19,559 nt of DNA from JAYEJW01 sp034716535 (GCA_034716535.1 JAYEJW010000680.1:1-19559); one strand, 5' to 3'. Shown: positions 7,042-15,748, numbered from the stretch's first letter. Made by a program: numbers and translations. The notes: generated from the letters alone by a model not told the origin.

Positions 7042-7764
7042 ATGACCCAGCCTGCATATCGGCGCATCCTGCTGAAGCTCAGCGGCGAAGCCCTAATGGG
7101 TGATGGAGATTACGGCATCGAGCCCCGGGTGATCGGTCGTCTGGCGGGGGAGGTGCGCGATCTGGTGGGCGCCGGGGTGCAGGTAGCCCTTGTGATCGGC
7201 GGCGGCAACATCTTCCGCGGAGCGGGATTGGCCGCCGCGGGAATGGACCGGGTCACCGGCGATTACATGGGTATGCTCGCGACCGTCATGAATGCGCTGG
7301 CCATGCAGGATGCCCTCGAGCGCATCGGCGCGCCGACTCGGGTGATGTCAGCCCTCAAGATCAACCAGGTCTGCGAGGACTATATCCGCCGGCGGGCGGT
7401 AAGGCACCTGGAGAAGGGGCGTGTCGGCATCTTCGCTGCAGGTACCGGAAACCCGTTTTTCACGACCGATTCGGCAGCCAGCCTTCGAGCCGTGGAGATC
7501 GGTGCCGATCTGTTGATCAAGGCGACAAAGGTCAAGGGTGTCTACTCCGAGGATCCGGTCGTGAATCCCAATGCTGTGTTCTACGAGCGCCTGACCTACA
7601 ATCAAGCGTTACGGGAAGACCTTCGGGTGATGGATGCCACGGCCATCGTCCTGTGTCGGGACAACGGCATTCCTATGCGGGTCATGAACATCTACGAGCC
7701 GGGGGCCTTGATGCGGCTCGTCAACGGAGAAGAGGTCGGCTCCCTTGTGGAGAGTGGAGACTGA
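7042..7764 (+). CDS. pyrH: Uridylate kinase (UMP kinase, 240 aa)
   Basis: PyrH phosphorylates UMP to UDP with ATP in pyrimidine nucleotide synthesis. It belongs to the amino-acid-kinase fold, not the eukaryotic UMP-CMP kinase family. The ATG at 7042 is preceded by GAAAGGT. Visible motifs are RILLKLSGEALMGD (8-21), VIGGGNIFRG (51-60), GDYMGMLATVMNAL (73-86), the UMP-contacting GTGNPFFTTDSAA (134-146) and VKGVYSEDP (164-172). Its length equals the usual 240 or so residues. It follows tsf by 55 bases and ends one base before the frr start, so pyrH and frr are surely co-translated. Confidence 0.98.
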   Translation: MTQPAYRRILLKLSGEALMGDGDYGIEPRVIGRLAGEVRDLVGAGVQVALVIGGGNIFRGAGLAAAGMDRVTGDYMGMLATVMNALAMQDALERIGAPTRVMSALKINQVCEDYIRRRAVRHLEKGRVGIFAAGTGNPFFTTDSAASLRAVEIGADLLIKATKVKGVYSEDPVVNPNAVFYERLTYNQALREDLRVMDATAIVLCRDNGIPMRVMNIYEPGALMRLVNGEEVGSLVESGD

Positions 7765-7765
7765 G

Positions 7766-8323
7766 ATGATCGAAGACATCAAGAAAGACACCGCCGCACG
7801 CATGGGCAAGAGCGTGGAGTCACTGCGGCACGAGCTGGCGAAGATACGCACCGGGCGCGCGCACCCGTCGCTCCTCGATCATGTGATGGTGTCTTACTAC
7901 GGCTCGGATGTGCCGATCAATCAGGTCGCCAATGTCACTGCCGAGGACGCCCGCACCCTTGCCGTCACGCCGTGGGAAAAGGGCATGGTGAAGGCGGTTG
8001 AGAAGGCGATCATGCAGTCGGATCTGGGTCTGAACCCAAACACGGCGGGCACCGTCATCCGCGTTCCCATGCCTCCCTTGACCGAGGAGCGGCGCCGCGA
8101 CCTGATACGGGTGGCGCGGCACGAGGCGGAGCAGGCGCGCGTGGCCGTGCGCAATATCCGGCGCGACGCTAACCACGAGCTCAAGGAGCTTGTGAAAGAG
8201 AAGATGATCTCCGAAGACGACGAACGGCGTGGACAAGAGATCGTACAGAAGCTCACCGATCAGTATGTCAAAGAGGTCGACCAGGTCGTCGAGGAGAAAG
8301 AAACGGACCTGATGGCCATCTAG
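7766..8323 (+). CDS. frr: Ribosome recycling factor (185 aa)
   Basis: RRF works with EF-G to split the post-termination ribosome. The ATG at 7766 lies one base after the pyrH stop (7762-7764) and behind GTGGAGA inside pyrH. It gives MIEDIKKDTAARMGKSVESL and a length of 185 aa, identical to E. coli RRF. An upstream GTG at 7745 in frame would add seven non-family residues. Conserved segments include KIRTGRAHPSLLDHVMVSYYG, DARTLAVTPWEKGMVKAVEKAI, SDLGLNPNTAGTVIRVPMPPLTEERR and the C-terminal LTDQYVKEVDQVVEEKETDLMAI. Its tRNA-shaped two-domain structure is implied by the family. Confidence 0.98.
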   Translation: MIEDIKKDTAARMGKSVESLRHELAKIRTGRAHPSLLDHVMVSYYGSDVPINQVANVTAEDARTLAVTPWEKGMVKAVEKAIMQSDLGLNPNTAGTVIRVPMPPLTEERRRDLIRVARHEAEQARVAVRNIRRDANHELKELVKEKMISEDDERRGQEIVQKLTDQYVKEVDQVVEEKETDLMAI

Positions 8324-8352
8324 GCGTTTGACTCGCCTCCTGTTTCATCAAG

Positions 8353-9132
8353 GTGAATACAGAGAAGCCGCCGCTCGGCAGCGAACCGAGACCTTCCAGT
8401 GTCCCCCGGCACGTGGCCATCGTCATGGATGGCAACGGCCGTTGGGCCCGCAGGCGGAACCTGCCGCGCACGGCAGGGCACCGGGCCGGAGTCAAGAGTG
8501 TCCGCGCCGTGGTGGAAGAGAGCGTCCGGCACGGTATAGGCGCACTGACGCTCTTCGCGTTCAGCAGCGAGAACTGGCACCGCCCAAAGGCCGAGGTCAA
8601 CATGCTCATGGAGCTGTTCATCAGTGCCCTGCGTGCCGAGGTAAAGCGCCTGAACGAGAACGGCGTCCGTCTGCGCATCGTCGGTGACCGCAGCGCCTTC
8701 CCCGAGAAGCTGCAACGTGGGATCGCCGAGTCGGAGGAGATGACCTGCGGCAACCGGGCGATGATGCTCCAGGTCGCGGCCAACTACGGCGGGCGCTGGG
8801 ACATTACCCGCGCGGCACGGCAGCTCGCCGCCGAGGTGGCGGCCGGACACCTCGCGCCGGACGACGTTGACGAGAACGCACTCGCCTCGCGCCTGTCCTT
8901 TCCCGACCTTCCGGACCCCGATCTGTTCATCCGAACCGGGGGAGAGAAGCGACTGAGCAACTTCCTGCTCTGGCAATTCGCATACACCGAGCTCTATTTC
9001 AGCGACCTAATGTGGCCCGATTTCGGTGCGGACGCGTACCTGCTGGCACTGTCCGACTACGCCCGCCGGCAGCGCCGCTTCGGCCTGACCGGCGAGCAAG
9101 CGTCCGCCCTGATCGAGAACAGGAAGGGCTGA
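8353..9132 (+). CDS. uppS: Undecaprenyl diphosphate synthase, cis-prenyltransferase (259 aa)
   Basis: UppS condenses FPP with eight IPP to make the C55 lipid carrier for peptidoglycan and O-antigen. The start is GTG at 8353 with only a weak ribosome site (ATCAAG). The catalytic and substrate residues sit exactly at E. coli numbers: D26 in HVAIVMDGNGRWA, H43 in GHRAG, S71-E73-N74-W75 in FSSENWHRP, R194 and R200 in RTGGEKRLSNFLLWQ, and E213 in YTELYF. It is therefore a complete, active-looking enzyme. It follows frr by 29 bases and precedes cdsA by three, as in other gammaproteobacteria lacking dxr at this point. Confidence 0.97.
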   Translation: MNTEKPPLGSEPRPSSVPRHVAIVMDGNGRWARRRNLPRTAGHRAGVKSVRAVVEESVRHGIGALTLFAFSSENWHRPKAEVNMLMELFISALRAEVKRLNENGVRLRIVGDRSAFPEKLQRGIAESEEMTCGNRAMMLQVAANYGGRWDITRAARQLAAEVAAGHLAPDDVDENALASRLSFPDLPDPDLFIRTGGEKRLSNFLLWQFAYTELYFSDLMWPDFGADAYLLALSDYARRQRRFGLTGEQASALIENRKG

Positions 9133-9135
9133 GCA

Positions 9136-9975
9136 TTGTCCATCGCCGCCAGCGGGCTTCAGCAGCGGACACTGACCGCCTTGCTTCTCGTTCCCCTGGC
9201 GGTGGCCGCCGTACTCTTGCTGCCCACGCCCTACCTGGCCTTGATCCTGGCGCTGATCGTGCAGCTCGGTGCCTGGGAGTGGACGGCATTGGCTGGAATC
9301 TCCTCCTTCGCAGCCCGGTTCGCCTATCTTTTCTTGATGGCGGCCTGTCTGCTCCTGCTTTGGCAGGCCCCGCTGCAGCATTGGTACCTCTACCTGCTGG
9401 TTCCGACGGTGCTCTGGTGGTTGGGGCTCGCCATCTTTCTGTTTCGGGTGCGGACCATCGAACGGGCGACCGGCATCGATCCGGCACTGATTCCTGCTGG
9501 CTTGCTGGTTCTCATCGGCCCCTGGGTCGCCATCGTCCATCTGCACGCACGCTCGCCTGACGGTCCGATGTTGGTCCTGGTCCTGCTCATCCTGATTTGG
9601 GTTGCAGACTCGGTGGCCTTCTTCGCGGGGCGGCGCTGGGGGCGGGAGAAGCTGGCGCCGGTACTGAGCCCCGGGAAGACGCGTGTGGGCGTCTACGGCG
9701 GGCTGATGGGCGCGGGGGTTTGCGGCCTGCTTCTGGCGTGGGGAATGGACCTGCCGACGGGACAGGGGCTGCTGACGGCTGCGATCTGCACGCTGACCGC
9801 CTTTGTGTCCGTGATCGGCGATCTGTACGAGAGCCTGCTCAAACGCCGCCGGGGGATGAAGGACTCGGGCCGATTGCTGCCTGGCCATGGCGGTGTTCTC
9901 GACCGCATCGACAGCCTGACCGCGGCGGCTCCCGTATTCACGCTCGGCATCCTGTGGATGGAGGCTGGCTTGTGA
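9136..9975 (+). CDS. cdsA: Phosphatidate cytidylyltransferase (CDP-diglyceride synthase, 279 aa)
   Basis: CdsA makes CDP-diacylglycerol from phosphatidate and CTP in the inner membrane, the precursor of all phospholipids. The start is TTG at 9136, with a good ribosome site AGGAAGG (9121-9127). The N-terminal half is a run of hydrophobic segments (LLLVPLAVAAVLLLP, LALILALIVQLGAW, FLMAACLLLLW and others), consistent with a multi-pass membrane protein. The C-terminal family signature starts at about residue 233: SLLKRRRGMKDSGRLLPGHG, then GVLDRIDSL, containing the conserved KD, PGHGG and DRxD. The length is close to the 285 aa of E. coli. Its TGA overlaps the dxr GTG by four bases. Confidence 0.96.
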   Translation: MSIAASGLQQRTLTALLLVPLAVAAVLLLPTPYLALILALIVQLGAWEWTALAGISSFAARFAYLFLMAACLLLLWQAPLQHWYLYLLVPTVLWWLGLAIFLFRVRTIERATGIDPALIPAGLLVLIGPWVAIVHLHARSPDGPMLVLVLLILIWVADSVAFFAGRRWGREKLAPVLSPGKTRVGVYGGLMGAGVCGLLLAWGMDLPTGQGLLTAAICTLTAFVSVIGDLYESLLKRRRGMKDSGRLLPGHGGVLDRIDSLTAAAPVFTLGILWMEAGL

Positions 9976-11159
9976 TCGGTATCACCGTACTCGGTTCCAC
10001 CGGTTCCATCGGCGTCAGCACCCTGGATGTCGTGGCGCGTCATCCGGAGCGGTTTCGCGTTGTCGCCTTGACCGCGAATCTGGATGCGGAAGGCATGGCT
10101 TCGCAATGCCGTCTCCATCGGCCGGAGTATGCAGTCATGGCCGACGGTCGCGCGGCGAGCAGGCTGCGCGCCCTTCTTTCGGGGGTGTCCGGAGCGCCGC
10201 AGATACTTTCGGGCCCTGAGGCGCTTCAGACGGTTGCGGTACTCCCTCAGGCGGAGTACGTGATGGCTGCGATCGTGGGAGCTGCAGGCCTGATGCCGAC
10301 GCTTGCGGCGGCCAAGGCGGGCAAGCGCGTGCTTCTGGCCAACAAGGAGGCTTTGGTGGTCTCCGGTGAGATCCTCATGCGCGCGGTGGCGGACCATAGA
10401 GCAACGCTGCTGCCCATCGACAGCGAGCACAATGCAGTGTACCAGTGTCTGCCGGCCGATTACGGCCGCGGGCTCGGCGAGGTGGGTGTGGAACGGATCC
10501 TGCTCACCGCCTCCGGGGGGCCGTTCCGAGAGACGCCCGTGGAGCAGCTCACGACCGTCACGCCCGAGCAGGCCTGCGCCCATCCCAACTGGGACATGGG
10601 TCGAAAGATCTCCGTAGACTCGGCGACCATGATGAACAAGGGGCTGGAGGTGATCGAGGCCTGCTGGCTCTTCGGGACCGAGCCGGAGCGGATCCAGGTC
10701 GTGGTGCATCCCCAAAGCGTGGTTCACTCCCTGGTGCAGTACCGGGACGGTTCCCTATTGGCGCAACTGGGCAACCCCGATATGCGCACACCGATCGCTC
10801 ATGCGCTTGCCTGGCCCGAGCGGATGGACTCCGGTGTCCCCGCCCTGGATCTTTTCGCGGTTCAGCGATTGGATTTTCGGCCGCCCGGACTCGATCGCTT
10901 TCCCTGCCTCGCCCTTGCGTACCGGGCTGCGGCCCAGGGCGGGACCTGTCCGGCGATTCTCAATGCCGCGAACGAAGTGGCGGTGGCTGCCTTCCTGGAG
11001 CGGCGCCTCGGTTTCACGGGAATCGCAGCGGTCGTAGAACGGACCCTCGATGCGCTTCCTGCCGAGCCGGTCAGAGGCCTGGAGATCGAGCACCTGCTCG
11101 AGGTGGACCGGCAGGCACGCGAGATCGCGGAACAAAACCTGACCGGCTCGGTCGCATAA
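9972..11159 (+). CDS. dxr: 1-deoxy-D-xylulose 5-phosphate reductoisomerase (395 aa)
   Basis: Dxr converts DXP to MEP with NADPH, the committed step of the MEP isoprenoid pathway, and its product ultimately feeds UppS. The frame is open far upstream, but homology begins at GTG 9972 (MIGITVLGSTGSIGVSTLDV), overlapping the cdsA stop as GTGA, with GGAGG at 9960-9964. The Rossmann motif LGSTGSIG is at residues 7-14, and NKEALV follows at 124-129. Metal ligands are D150 and E152 in LLPIDSEHNA and E226 in MNKGLEVIEA. The substrate loop holds SGGPFRE and PNWDMGRKISVDSATMMNKG. Length is close to E. coli (398 aa). Its position after cdsA, not after frr, is the Pseudomonas-type order. Confidence 0.97.
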   Translation: MIGITVLGSTGSIGVSTLDVVARHPERFRVVALTANLDAEGMASQCRLHRPEYAVMADGRAASRLRALLSGVSGAPQILSGPEALQTVAVLPQAEYVMAAIVGAAGLMPTLAAAKAGKRVLLANKEALVVSGEILMRAVADHRATLLPIDSEHNAVYQCLPADYGRGLGEVGVERILLTASGGPFRETPVEQLTTVTPEQACAHPNWDMGRKISVDSATMMNKGLEVIEACWLFGTEPERIQVVVHPQSVVHSLVQYRDGSLLAQLGNPDMRTPIAHALAWPERMDSGVPALDLFAVQRLDFRPPGLDRFPCLALAYRAAAQGGTCPAILNAANEVAVAAFLERRLGFTGIAAVVERTLDALPAEPVRGLEIEHLLEVDRQAREIAEQNLTGSVA

Positions 11160-11179
11160 GTGGCTATGACGCTCCCGCC

Positions 11180-11269
11180 CTATGACAGACTGTGCGCCGT
11201 AACCGTTCTCCCTCTCCAAGCAGGCGAGGGGGGCTGGGAGCGCCTTCGGCGCGTCATTCGGTAAGGCAC
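11180..11269 (+). repeat. Dispersed intergenic repeat, copy B (dxr-rseP gap)
   Basis: It shows the same arrangement as copy A: a diverged ATGACAGACTGTG start, the pyrimidine arm TTCTCCCTCTCC, the purine arm GGCGAGGGGGGCTGGGAG, the perfect GCGCC-TTC-GGCGC hairpin (11240-11252) and GGTAAGGCAC. The element ends two bases before the rseP ATG, so its last bases (GTAAGG) would serve as the rseP ribosome-binding region. Confidence 0.7.
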
Positions 11270-11270
11270 C

Positions 11271-12638
11271 ATGCAGGATCTATTGTTCACCGCCGCCTCC
11301 TTCGTCGTCGCCCTCGCGATCCTCATCACCGTGCATGAATTCGGGCACTTTTGGGTTGCCCGCAAGCTGGGGGTGAAGGTCCTGCGCTTTTCCGTCGGCT
11401 TCGGTCGGCCGCTGTTGCGGTGGGTCAGCCCTCGGGACGGAACCGAGTACGTCGTCGCGACGGTACCGCTCGGCGGTTATGTCAAGATGCTCGACGAACG
11501 GGAGGAGACCGTGGCCGCCCAAGAGCGCCACCTCGCCTTCAACCGCCAGACGCTGTGGAAGCGTTTCGCCATCGTTGCCGCCGGTCCGCTATTCAACTTC
11601 CTCTTCGCCATCCTCGCCTACTGGGGCATTTTGGTCGCGGGCGACGTGGGAACACGAGCGCTGGTCGGAGAGGTCGCACCGGATTCTATCGCGGCCGAAG
11701 CCCAGTTCACTTCCGGGGACGAGCTGCTCGCGGTGGGCGATCGGCCGACACCGACCTGGGAGTCGGCGGTGTTTGCGTTGATGGCCGAGGTATTGGATGG
11801 GGAGGACCTGCCGGTTCGGGTACGCGAGCAGAGAGGACGCGAGGTCGTCCGGCTTCTCGACGGTGACGCCCTGGCCGGTCTTCCGGACGATCCCGCGATC
11901 CTGTCCAACCTGGGACTGTCTCCTGCACGACCGGCGCTGCCGCCGATTATCGGCGAGCTGGTGCCGGGCGAGGCGGCCGAGGAGGCCGGGTTGCGCTCGG
12001 GTGACCGCATCCTCACCGCCGACGATGCCGATGTCGCAGGTTGGAAGGAATGGGTCGAGATCGTGCAGCGTCACCCCGGTGAAACGCTCAGACTGGAGGT
12101 GGAGCGCGGCGCCGATGTGGTGGCGCTCGATCTGACGCCGCGCCGGATTGACGGACCAGAGGGCGATATCGGACGCATCGGTGCGGCCGCGCACATCCCG
12201 GAAGCGCTGTTTGAAGACTACAAGACGGAGATCAGGCTCGGGCCGCTAGATGCGGTCGGCGCGGCCGTGGAGAAGACGGCGGACATGAGTCTGCTCATGC
12301 TGCGTGTCATTGGGCGCATGCTCGTGGGCAAGGCGTCCGTGAAGAACCTGAGCGGCCCGATCTCCATCGCCGAGACTGCCGGAAAGACCGCGAGCTTTGG
12401 ACTTGAATACTTTATCAAGTTCCTTGCCGTGGTGAGCATCAGCCTCGGGGTGCTCAACCTGCTGCCGATCCCTATCCTGGACGGCGGCCACCTCCTGTAT
12501 TTCGCCATCGAGGCGGTGAAGGGCAGCCCCCTGTCCGAACAAGCGCAGCTGCAGGGCCAGCGGATCGGCCTGGCCTTACTGGCGGCGCTCATGACCCTGG
12601 CCTTCTACGTCGACATCACCCGCCTGCTCGGCGGGTAG
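11271..12638 (+). CDS. rseP: Site-2 intramembrane zinc metalloprotease RseP (455 aa)
   Basis: RseP cleaves anti-sigma factor RseA in the inner membrane after DegS, releasing sigma-E under envelope stress, and also clears remnant signal peptides. The zinc motif HEFGH is at H22-H26 in the first transmembrane segment, the same number as in E. coli. Two periplasmic PDZ domains follow; the second is clear at LVPGEAAEEAGLRSGDRILTADDADV. The third metal ligand is in LNLLPIPILDGGHL (D404). A C-terminal membrane segment (ALLAALMTLAFYVDI) ends the protein. Length matches E. coli (450 aa). It sits directly upstream of bamA, an outer-membrane assembly gene under sigma-E control in E. coli. I did not see rseA or rpoE in the window. 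Confidence 0.97.
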   Translation: MQDLLFTAASFVVALAILITVHEFGHFWVARKLGVKVLRFSVGFGRPLLRWVSPRDGTEYVVATVPLGGYVKMLDEREETVAAQERHLAFNRQTLWKRFAIVAAGPLFNFLFAILAYWGILVAGDVGTRALVGEVAPDSIAAEAQFTSGDELLAVGDRPTPTWESAVFALMAEVLDGEDLPVRVREQRGREVVRLLDGDALAGLPDDPAILSNLGLSPARPALPPIIGELVPGEAAEEAGLRSGDRILTADDADVAGWKEWVEIVQRHPGETLRLEVERGADVVALDLTPRRIDGPEGDIGRIGAAAHIPEALFEDYKTEIRLGPLDAVGAAVEKTADMSLLMLRVIGRMLVGKASVKNLSGPISIAETAGKTASFGLEYFIKFLAVVSISLGVLNLLPIPILDGGHLLYFAIEAVKGSPLSEQAQLQGQRIGLALLAALMTLAFYVDITRLLGG

Positions 12639-12774
12639 GTGGGTTGCGCGAAGCGCGGAACGAAGCCGTCCGGGGTTTTCCGGCTCACAGCGCTCGAAAA
12701 CTGCGATTTCTACAGTCGTTTGATTTCAACTGCTTAGTCGGACCACCGGGTTCGGGGCGTCGCCGCATCCCGGT

Positions 12775-12797
12775 AACCGCTGTTTTGTTCAGCGGTT
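12775..12797 (+). repeat. Inverted repeat overlapping the bamA -35 region
   Basis: AACCGCTG (12775-12782) and CAGCGGTT (12790-12797) are perfect 8-bp complements around TTTTGTT. The loop and right arm cover the -35 hexamer. No U-tract follows, so a terminator is unlikely; an operator is possible. Confidence 0.45.
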
Positions 12798-12811
12798 CCA
12801 TAACTTATACT
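12785..12811 (+). promoter_or_regulatory. Candidate promoter for bamA-skp-lpx
   Basis: TTGTTC (12785-12790) and TATACT (12806-12811, 5 of 6) are 15 bases apart, two short of ideal. The gap between rseP and bamA is 234 bases and shows no gene. A sigma-E promoter, as on E. coli bamA, would need GGAACTT-like and TCTGA-like boxes. The nearby ATAACTT is only a weak resemblance, so I do not call one. Confidence 0.35.
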
Positions 12812-12847
12812 ACCGCCCCGTAACAAATGCCGCCTTGGGGCGCGGTA
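12811..12847 (+). promoter_or_regulatory. Possible hairpin in the bamA 5' untranslated region
   Basis: TACCGCCCC (12811-12819) can pair with GGGGCGCGGTA (12837-12847) with a two-base bulge, just upstream of the purine-rich ribosome site GGAAGAGGGGG (12853-12863). It could affect bamA translation or mRNA stability; this is inference from pairing only. Confidence 0.3.
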
Positions 12848-12872
12848 TTGGCGGAAGAGGGGGATATAGATT

Positions 12873-15215
12873 TTGCGTGCGATGATAGCAGGCAGGCCCG
12901 GGGCGTTCTGGCGTCGCCTGGCGCTGTTCGTAGTCCTGTTGGTTGCGACCACAAACGTGGCGGGCGCCGAGTTTCGTATTTCGGACATACGCGTTGAAGG
13001 TCTGCAGCGCATCGCTGCCGGCACGGTGTTCAACTATCTCCCCGTCCAGGTCGGGGATACGACGACCGACGACATCACGGCGAGCATCATCCGGACCCTT
13101 TACGGAACCGGCTTTTTCAAAGACGTCCGGGTGGAGCGAGACGGCACGGTCCTTGTGGTTTGGGTCCAGGAAAGACCGGCCATTGCCGAGATAAACATCT
13201 CCGGCAACAAGGACATCAAGACCGAGGACCTGAAGCTGGGTCTTAAGGACATCGGGTTGGCGGAGGGCCGGGTTTTCAACCGCTCGGTCCTCGATAGGAT
13301 CGAGCAGGAGCTCAAGCGCCAGTATTTCGCGCGCGGCAAGTATGGTGTGGAGATCCAGTCGACCGTCTCTCCCCTCGAGCGCAACCGCGTCGCAGTCACC
13401 ATCGCAATTACCGAAGGCCTGACGGCACGGATCAAGCAGATCAACATTATCGGCAACGAGGCCTTTACGGAGAAGGAGCTGCTCAAGCAGTTCAAGCTCG
13501 GCCGCACCAAATGGCACTCTTTCTATTCGAAGAACGACAGGTATTCGAAGCAGAAGCTTGCCGGAGACCTGGAAACCCTGCGCTCTTTCTACCTCGACCG
13601 CGGCTTTATCAAGTTCGAGATCAAGTCCACCCAGGTCTCCATCAGTGCCGATAAGAAGGACATCTACGTCACCGTGGGCATCGACGAGGGAGATGTCTAC
13701 ACCATCAACGATATCCAGTTGGCGGGTGAGCCTTCGGTGCCGACGAGTCGGCTCTTTCCCCTGATCCGCATCCAACGTGGCGACATCTTCTCCCGGAAGG
13801 TCACAACGGAGAGCGCAGAGCGCATCTCCAAGCTGCTCGGCAATGAAGGCTACGCCTTCGCGAACGTGAACACGATTCCCGAGATCGACGAGGAGACGAA
13901 ACAGGTCGCGGTCATCTTTTTCGTCGATCCGGGCAAGCGGGTCTACGTGCGGCGCATCAGCATGAAGGGAAACACAAGGACGCGCGACGAGGTGCTGCGT
14001 CGTGAGATGCGTCAGATGGAGGCGGCCTGGTTCTCGACGGATCTGGTGAAGCGATCCCGCGAGCGCCTCCAGCGTCTCGGGTATTTCGACGAGGTGAACG
14101 TCGAGACACCTGCGGTTCCGGGCTCTGCGGATGAGGTGGACGTCAACGTGACGGTCAAGGAGAAACCTTCCGGCAATCTCCTGGCCGGTATCGGCTATTC
14201 CCAGTCCCAAGGCATCATCTTCAATTCAAGCGTAACCCAGAACAACTTCCTCGGAACCGGCAAGCGCGTCTCCTTCGCCTTCAACAACAGCGACTCGAAC
14301 CGCCTCTATCGGCTCGCCTATACCAACCCCTACTACACGATCGACGGCATCAGCCGAGGTTTCGACCTGTCCTACAGAGAGACCGACTTCGCCCAGTTGG
14401 ACAGCGCCGACTACCTCACGGATGTCGGCATCGCAGGCATGACCTTCGGTCTGCCCATCTCTGACACGAGCCGCGCCGGTCTCGGGATACGCTATCAGTA
14501 CACGAAATTTACTGCGGGCGCCTCGCTCCTGGCTCAGGATTTCGTCGCGGAAGCCGGCGATCGTTTCAATGACTTTATCCTGACGGCCAGTTACAGCAAC
14601 GACTCCCGAGATTCAGCGGTCTTTCCAACGGAGGGCGGGCTCCAGTCGCTTCTGGCGGAGGTGGCGGTCCCGGGTAGTGACCTGCAGTATTACCGGCTGA
14701 CCTATCGCCATCGCAATTTCGTTCCCCTGACACGCCGGTTTACCTTCGCCCTAAAAGCGGATCTGGGATACGGCGACGGGTACGGTGATATCGACTTTCT
14801 GCCTTTCTTCGAGAACTTTTTCGCAGGCGGTCCGCGCTCGGTCAGGGGCTGGAAGGAGAATACCCTCGGTCCTCGCCAAGTGGCGACGGGACCGGGCTTT
14901 AACGATCCCATCGGCGGCAACGTGAAGCTCGTCGGCAGCCTCGAGCTGTTCGCCCCGCCGCCGATTGGCGGTGACTTCGAGAAGACGCTCCGGCTGGGTG
15001 CGTTCCTGGATTTTGGCAACGTCTGGTTGACACAGAACTCGGATCTCGTCGCCCCGACCGGGTTCAGTCTGAGCGATCTTCGCTATTCGGCCGGACTCTC
15101 GCTGACCTGGCTTTCCCCCGTTGGTGCCATATCCGCCAGCGTCGCTTATCCGTTCAATGAGAAGGACGACGACGATACGCAAATCTTCCAGTTTGGCTTC
15201 GGACAAACATTCTGA
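12873..15215 (+). CDS. bamA: Outer-membrane protein assembly factor BamA (780 aa)
   Basis: BamA is the central Omp85 barrel that folds outer-membrane proteins. The TTG at 12873 is 9 bases from GGGGG (12859-12863) and is preferred over ATG 12882, which is 18 bases away. Residues 1-32 form a signal peptide (hydrophobic LALFVVLLVATTNVAGA, cleavage before EFRI). Five POTRA domains occupy roughly 33-430; the first begins FRISDIRVEGLQRI and the last holds VYVRRISMKGNTRTRDEVL. The C-terminal part is the 16-strand barrel, with the conserved loop-6 motif VRGW at 657-660 (SVRGWKENTLGPR) and a terminal Phe (FQFGFGQTF) typical of barrel signals. The length is close to E. coli (810 aa). It is followed by skp after 17 bases. 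Confidence 0.97.
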   Translation: MRAMIAGRPGAFWRRLALFVVLLVATTNVAGAEFRISDIRVEGLQRIAAGTVFNYLPVQVGDTTTDDITASIIRTLYGTGFFKDVRVERDGTVLVVWVQERPAIAEINISGNKDIKTEDLKLGLKDIGLAEGRVFNRSVLDRIEQELKRQYFARGKYGVEIQSTVSPLERNRVAVTIAITEGLTARIKQINIIGNEAFTEKELLKQFKLGRTKWHSFYSKNDRYSKQKLAGDLETLRSFYLDRGFIKFEIKSTQVSISADKKDIYVTVGIDEGDVYTINDIQLAGEPSVPTSRLFPLIRIQRGDIFSRKVTTESAERISKLLGNEGYAFANVNTIPEIDEETKQVAVIFFVDPGKRVYVRRISMKGNTRTRDEVLRREMRQMEAAWFSTDLVKRSRERLQRLGYFDEVNVETPAVPGSADEVDVNVTVKEKPSGNLLAGIGYSQSQGIIFNSSVTQNNFLGTGKRVSFAFNNSDSNRLYRLAYTNPYYTIDGISRGFDLSYRETDFAQLDSADYLTDVGIAGMTFGLPISDTSRAGLGIRYQYTKFTAGASLLAQDFVAEAGDRFNDFILTASYSNDSRDSAVFPTEGGLQSLLAEVAVPGSDLQYYRLTYRHRNFVPLTRRFTFALKADLGYGDGYGDIDFLPFFENFFAGGPRSVRGWKENTLGPRQVATGPGFNDPIGGNVKLVGSLELFAPPPIGGDFEKTLRLGAFLDFGNVWLTQNSDLVAPTGFSLSDLRYSAGLSLTWLSPVGAISASVAYPFNEKDDDDTQIFQFGFGQTF

Positions 15216-15232
15216 GACGACGGAGATACTAG

Positions 15233-15748
15233 GTGAATAAAGTCTACGCCTGCGCGTTTGGCATAATCCTTGCATCAACCAATGCGGTCGTTTCGGCGAC
15301 TGATTATGTGATTGCGGTGATCGATCCCAATCGGGTCGTCGAGCAGTCTCCCCAGTACGAGTCCGCGCGGGCCCAGCTGCAGCAAGAGGTGAGCGAGAGG
15401 GAGAAGCAGCTCCTGGAACAGCAGGCGCAGATCGAGGATCTGCAGAAAAAGCTCGAGGGCGATTCCGCGCTCATGAGTGAAGACGAGATCCAACGCCTGC
15501 AAAACGATATCCGCAACCGAGACCGCAAGATCAAATACGCGCAGGCGGAGTTCCGCGATGATTTTGCGCTGCGCCAGAACGAGCTTCGTACCAAGCTGGC
15601 ACAACAGGTGGAGGAGGTCGTCGAGGAGTTGGCGAAGGAGGAGAAGATCGATCTCATCGTCAGCGAGGGTCTGGTCTACTACAGCAAACGCATCGATATC
15701 TCCGACAAGGTCGTTGAGCGTCTGCGCAAGAAGTTCGAGGCCAAGTAG
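15233..15748 (+). CDS. skp: Periplasmic chaperone Skp/OmpH (171 aa)
   Basis: Skp is a trimeric jellyfish-shaped chaperone that holds unfolded outer-membrane proteins between the Sec translocon and BamA. It starts at GTG 15233, with GGAG at 15222-15225. A signal peptide covers residues 1-22 (ACAFGIILASTNAVVSA) with cleavage before TDYVIAVIDPNRVV. The middle of the protein, about residues 45-125, is charged and heptad-like (QEVSEREKQLLEQQAQIEDL and onward), which would form the coiled-coil tentacles. The C-terminal strand and helix DLIVSEGLVYYSKRIDISDKV then VVERLRKKF are OmpH-family. Length is near the 161 aa of E. coli. The low sequence conservation of the family is offset by its placement directly behind bamA. 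Confidence 0.93.
   Translation: MNKVYACAFGIILASTNAVVSATDYVIAVIDPNRVVEQSPQYESARAQLQQEVSEREKQLLEQQAQIEDLQKKLEGDSALMSEDEIQRLQNDIRNRDRKIKYAQAEFRDDFALRQNELRTKLAQQVEEVVEELAKEEKIDLIVSEGLVYYSKRIDISDKVVERLRKKFEAK

Noticed and set aside
9597..9971. Long N-terminal extension of the dxr frame
   Set aside because: It lies within cdsA in another frame; Dxr homology begins at GTG 9972 with a ribosome site at 9960-9964.
9693..10727. Minus-strand open frame of 344 codons
   Set aside because: Antisense to cdsA and dxr, both of which are complete and well conserved.
12655..12700. Possible rseP terminator around AGCCG...CGGCT
   Set aside because: Only 5 bp pair, the loop is 12 bases and no U-tract follows.
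12810..14210. Minus-strand open frame of 466 codons
   Set aside because: Antisense to the POTRA region of bamA and its upstream gap; no ribosome site or family motif.
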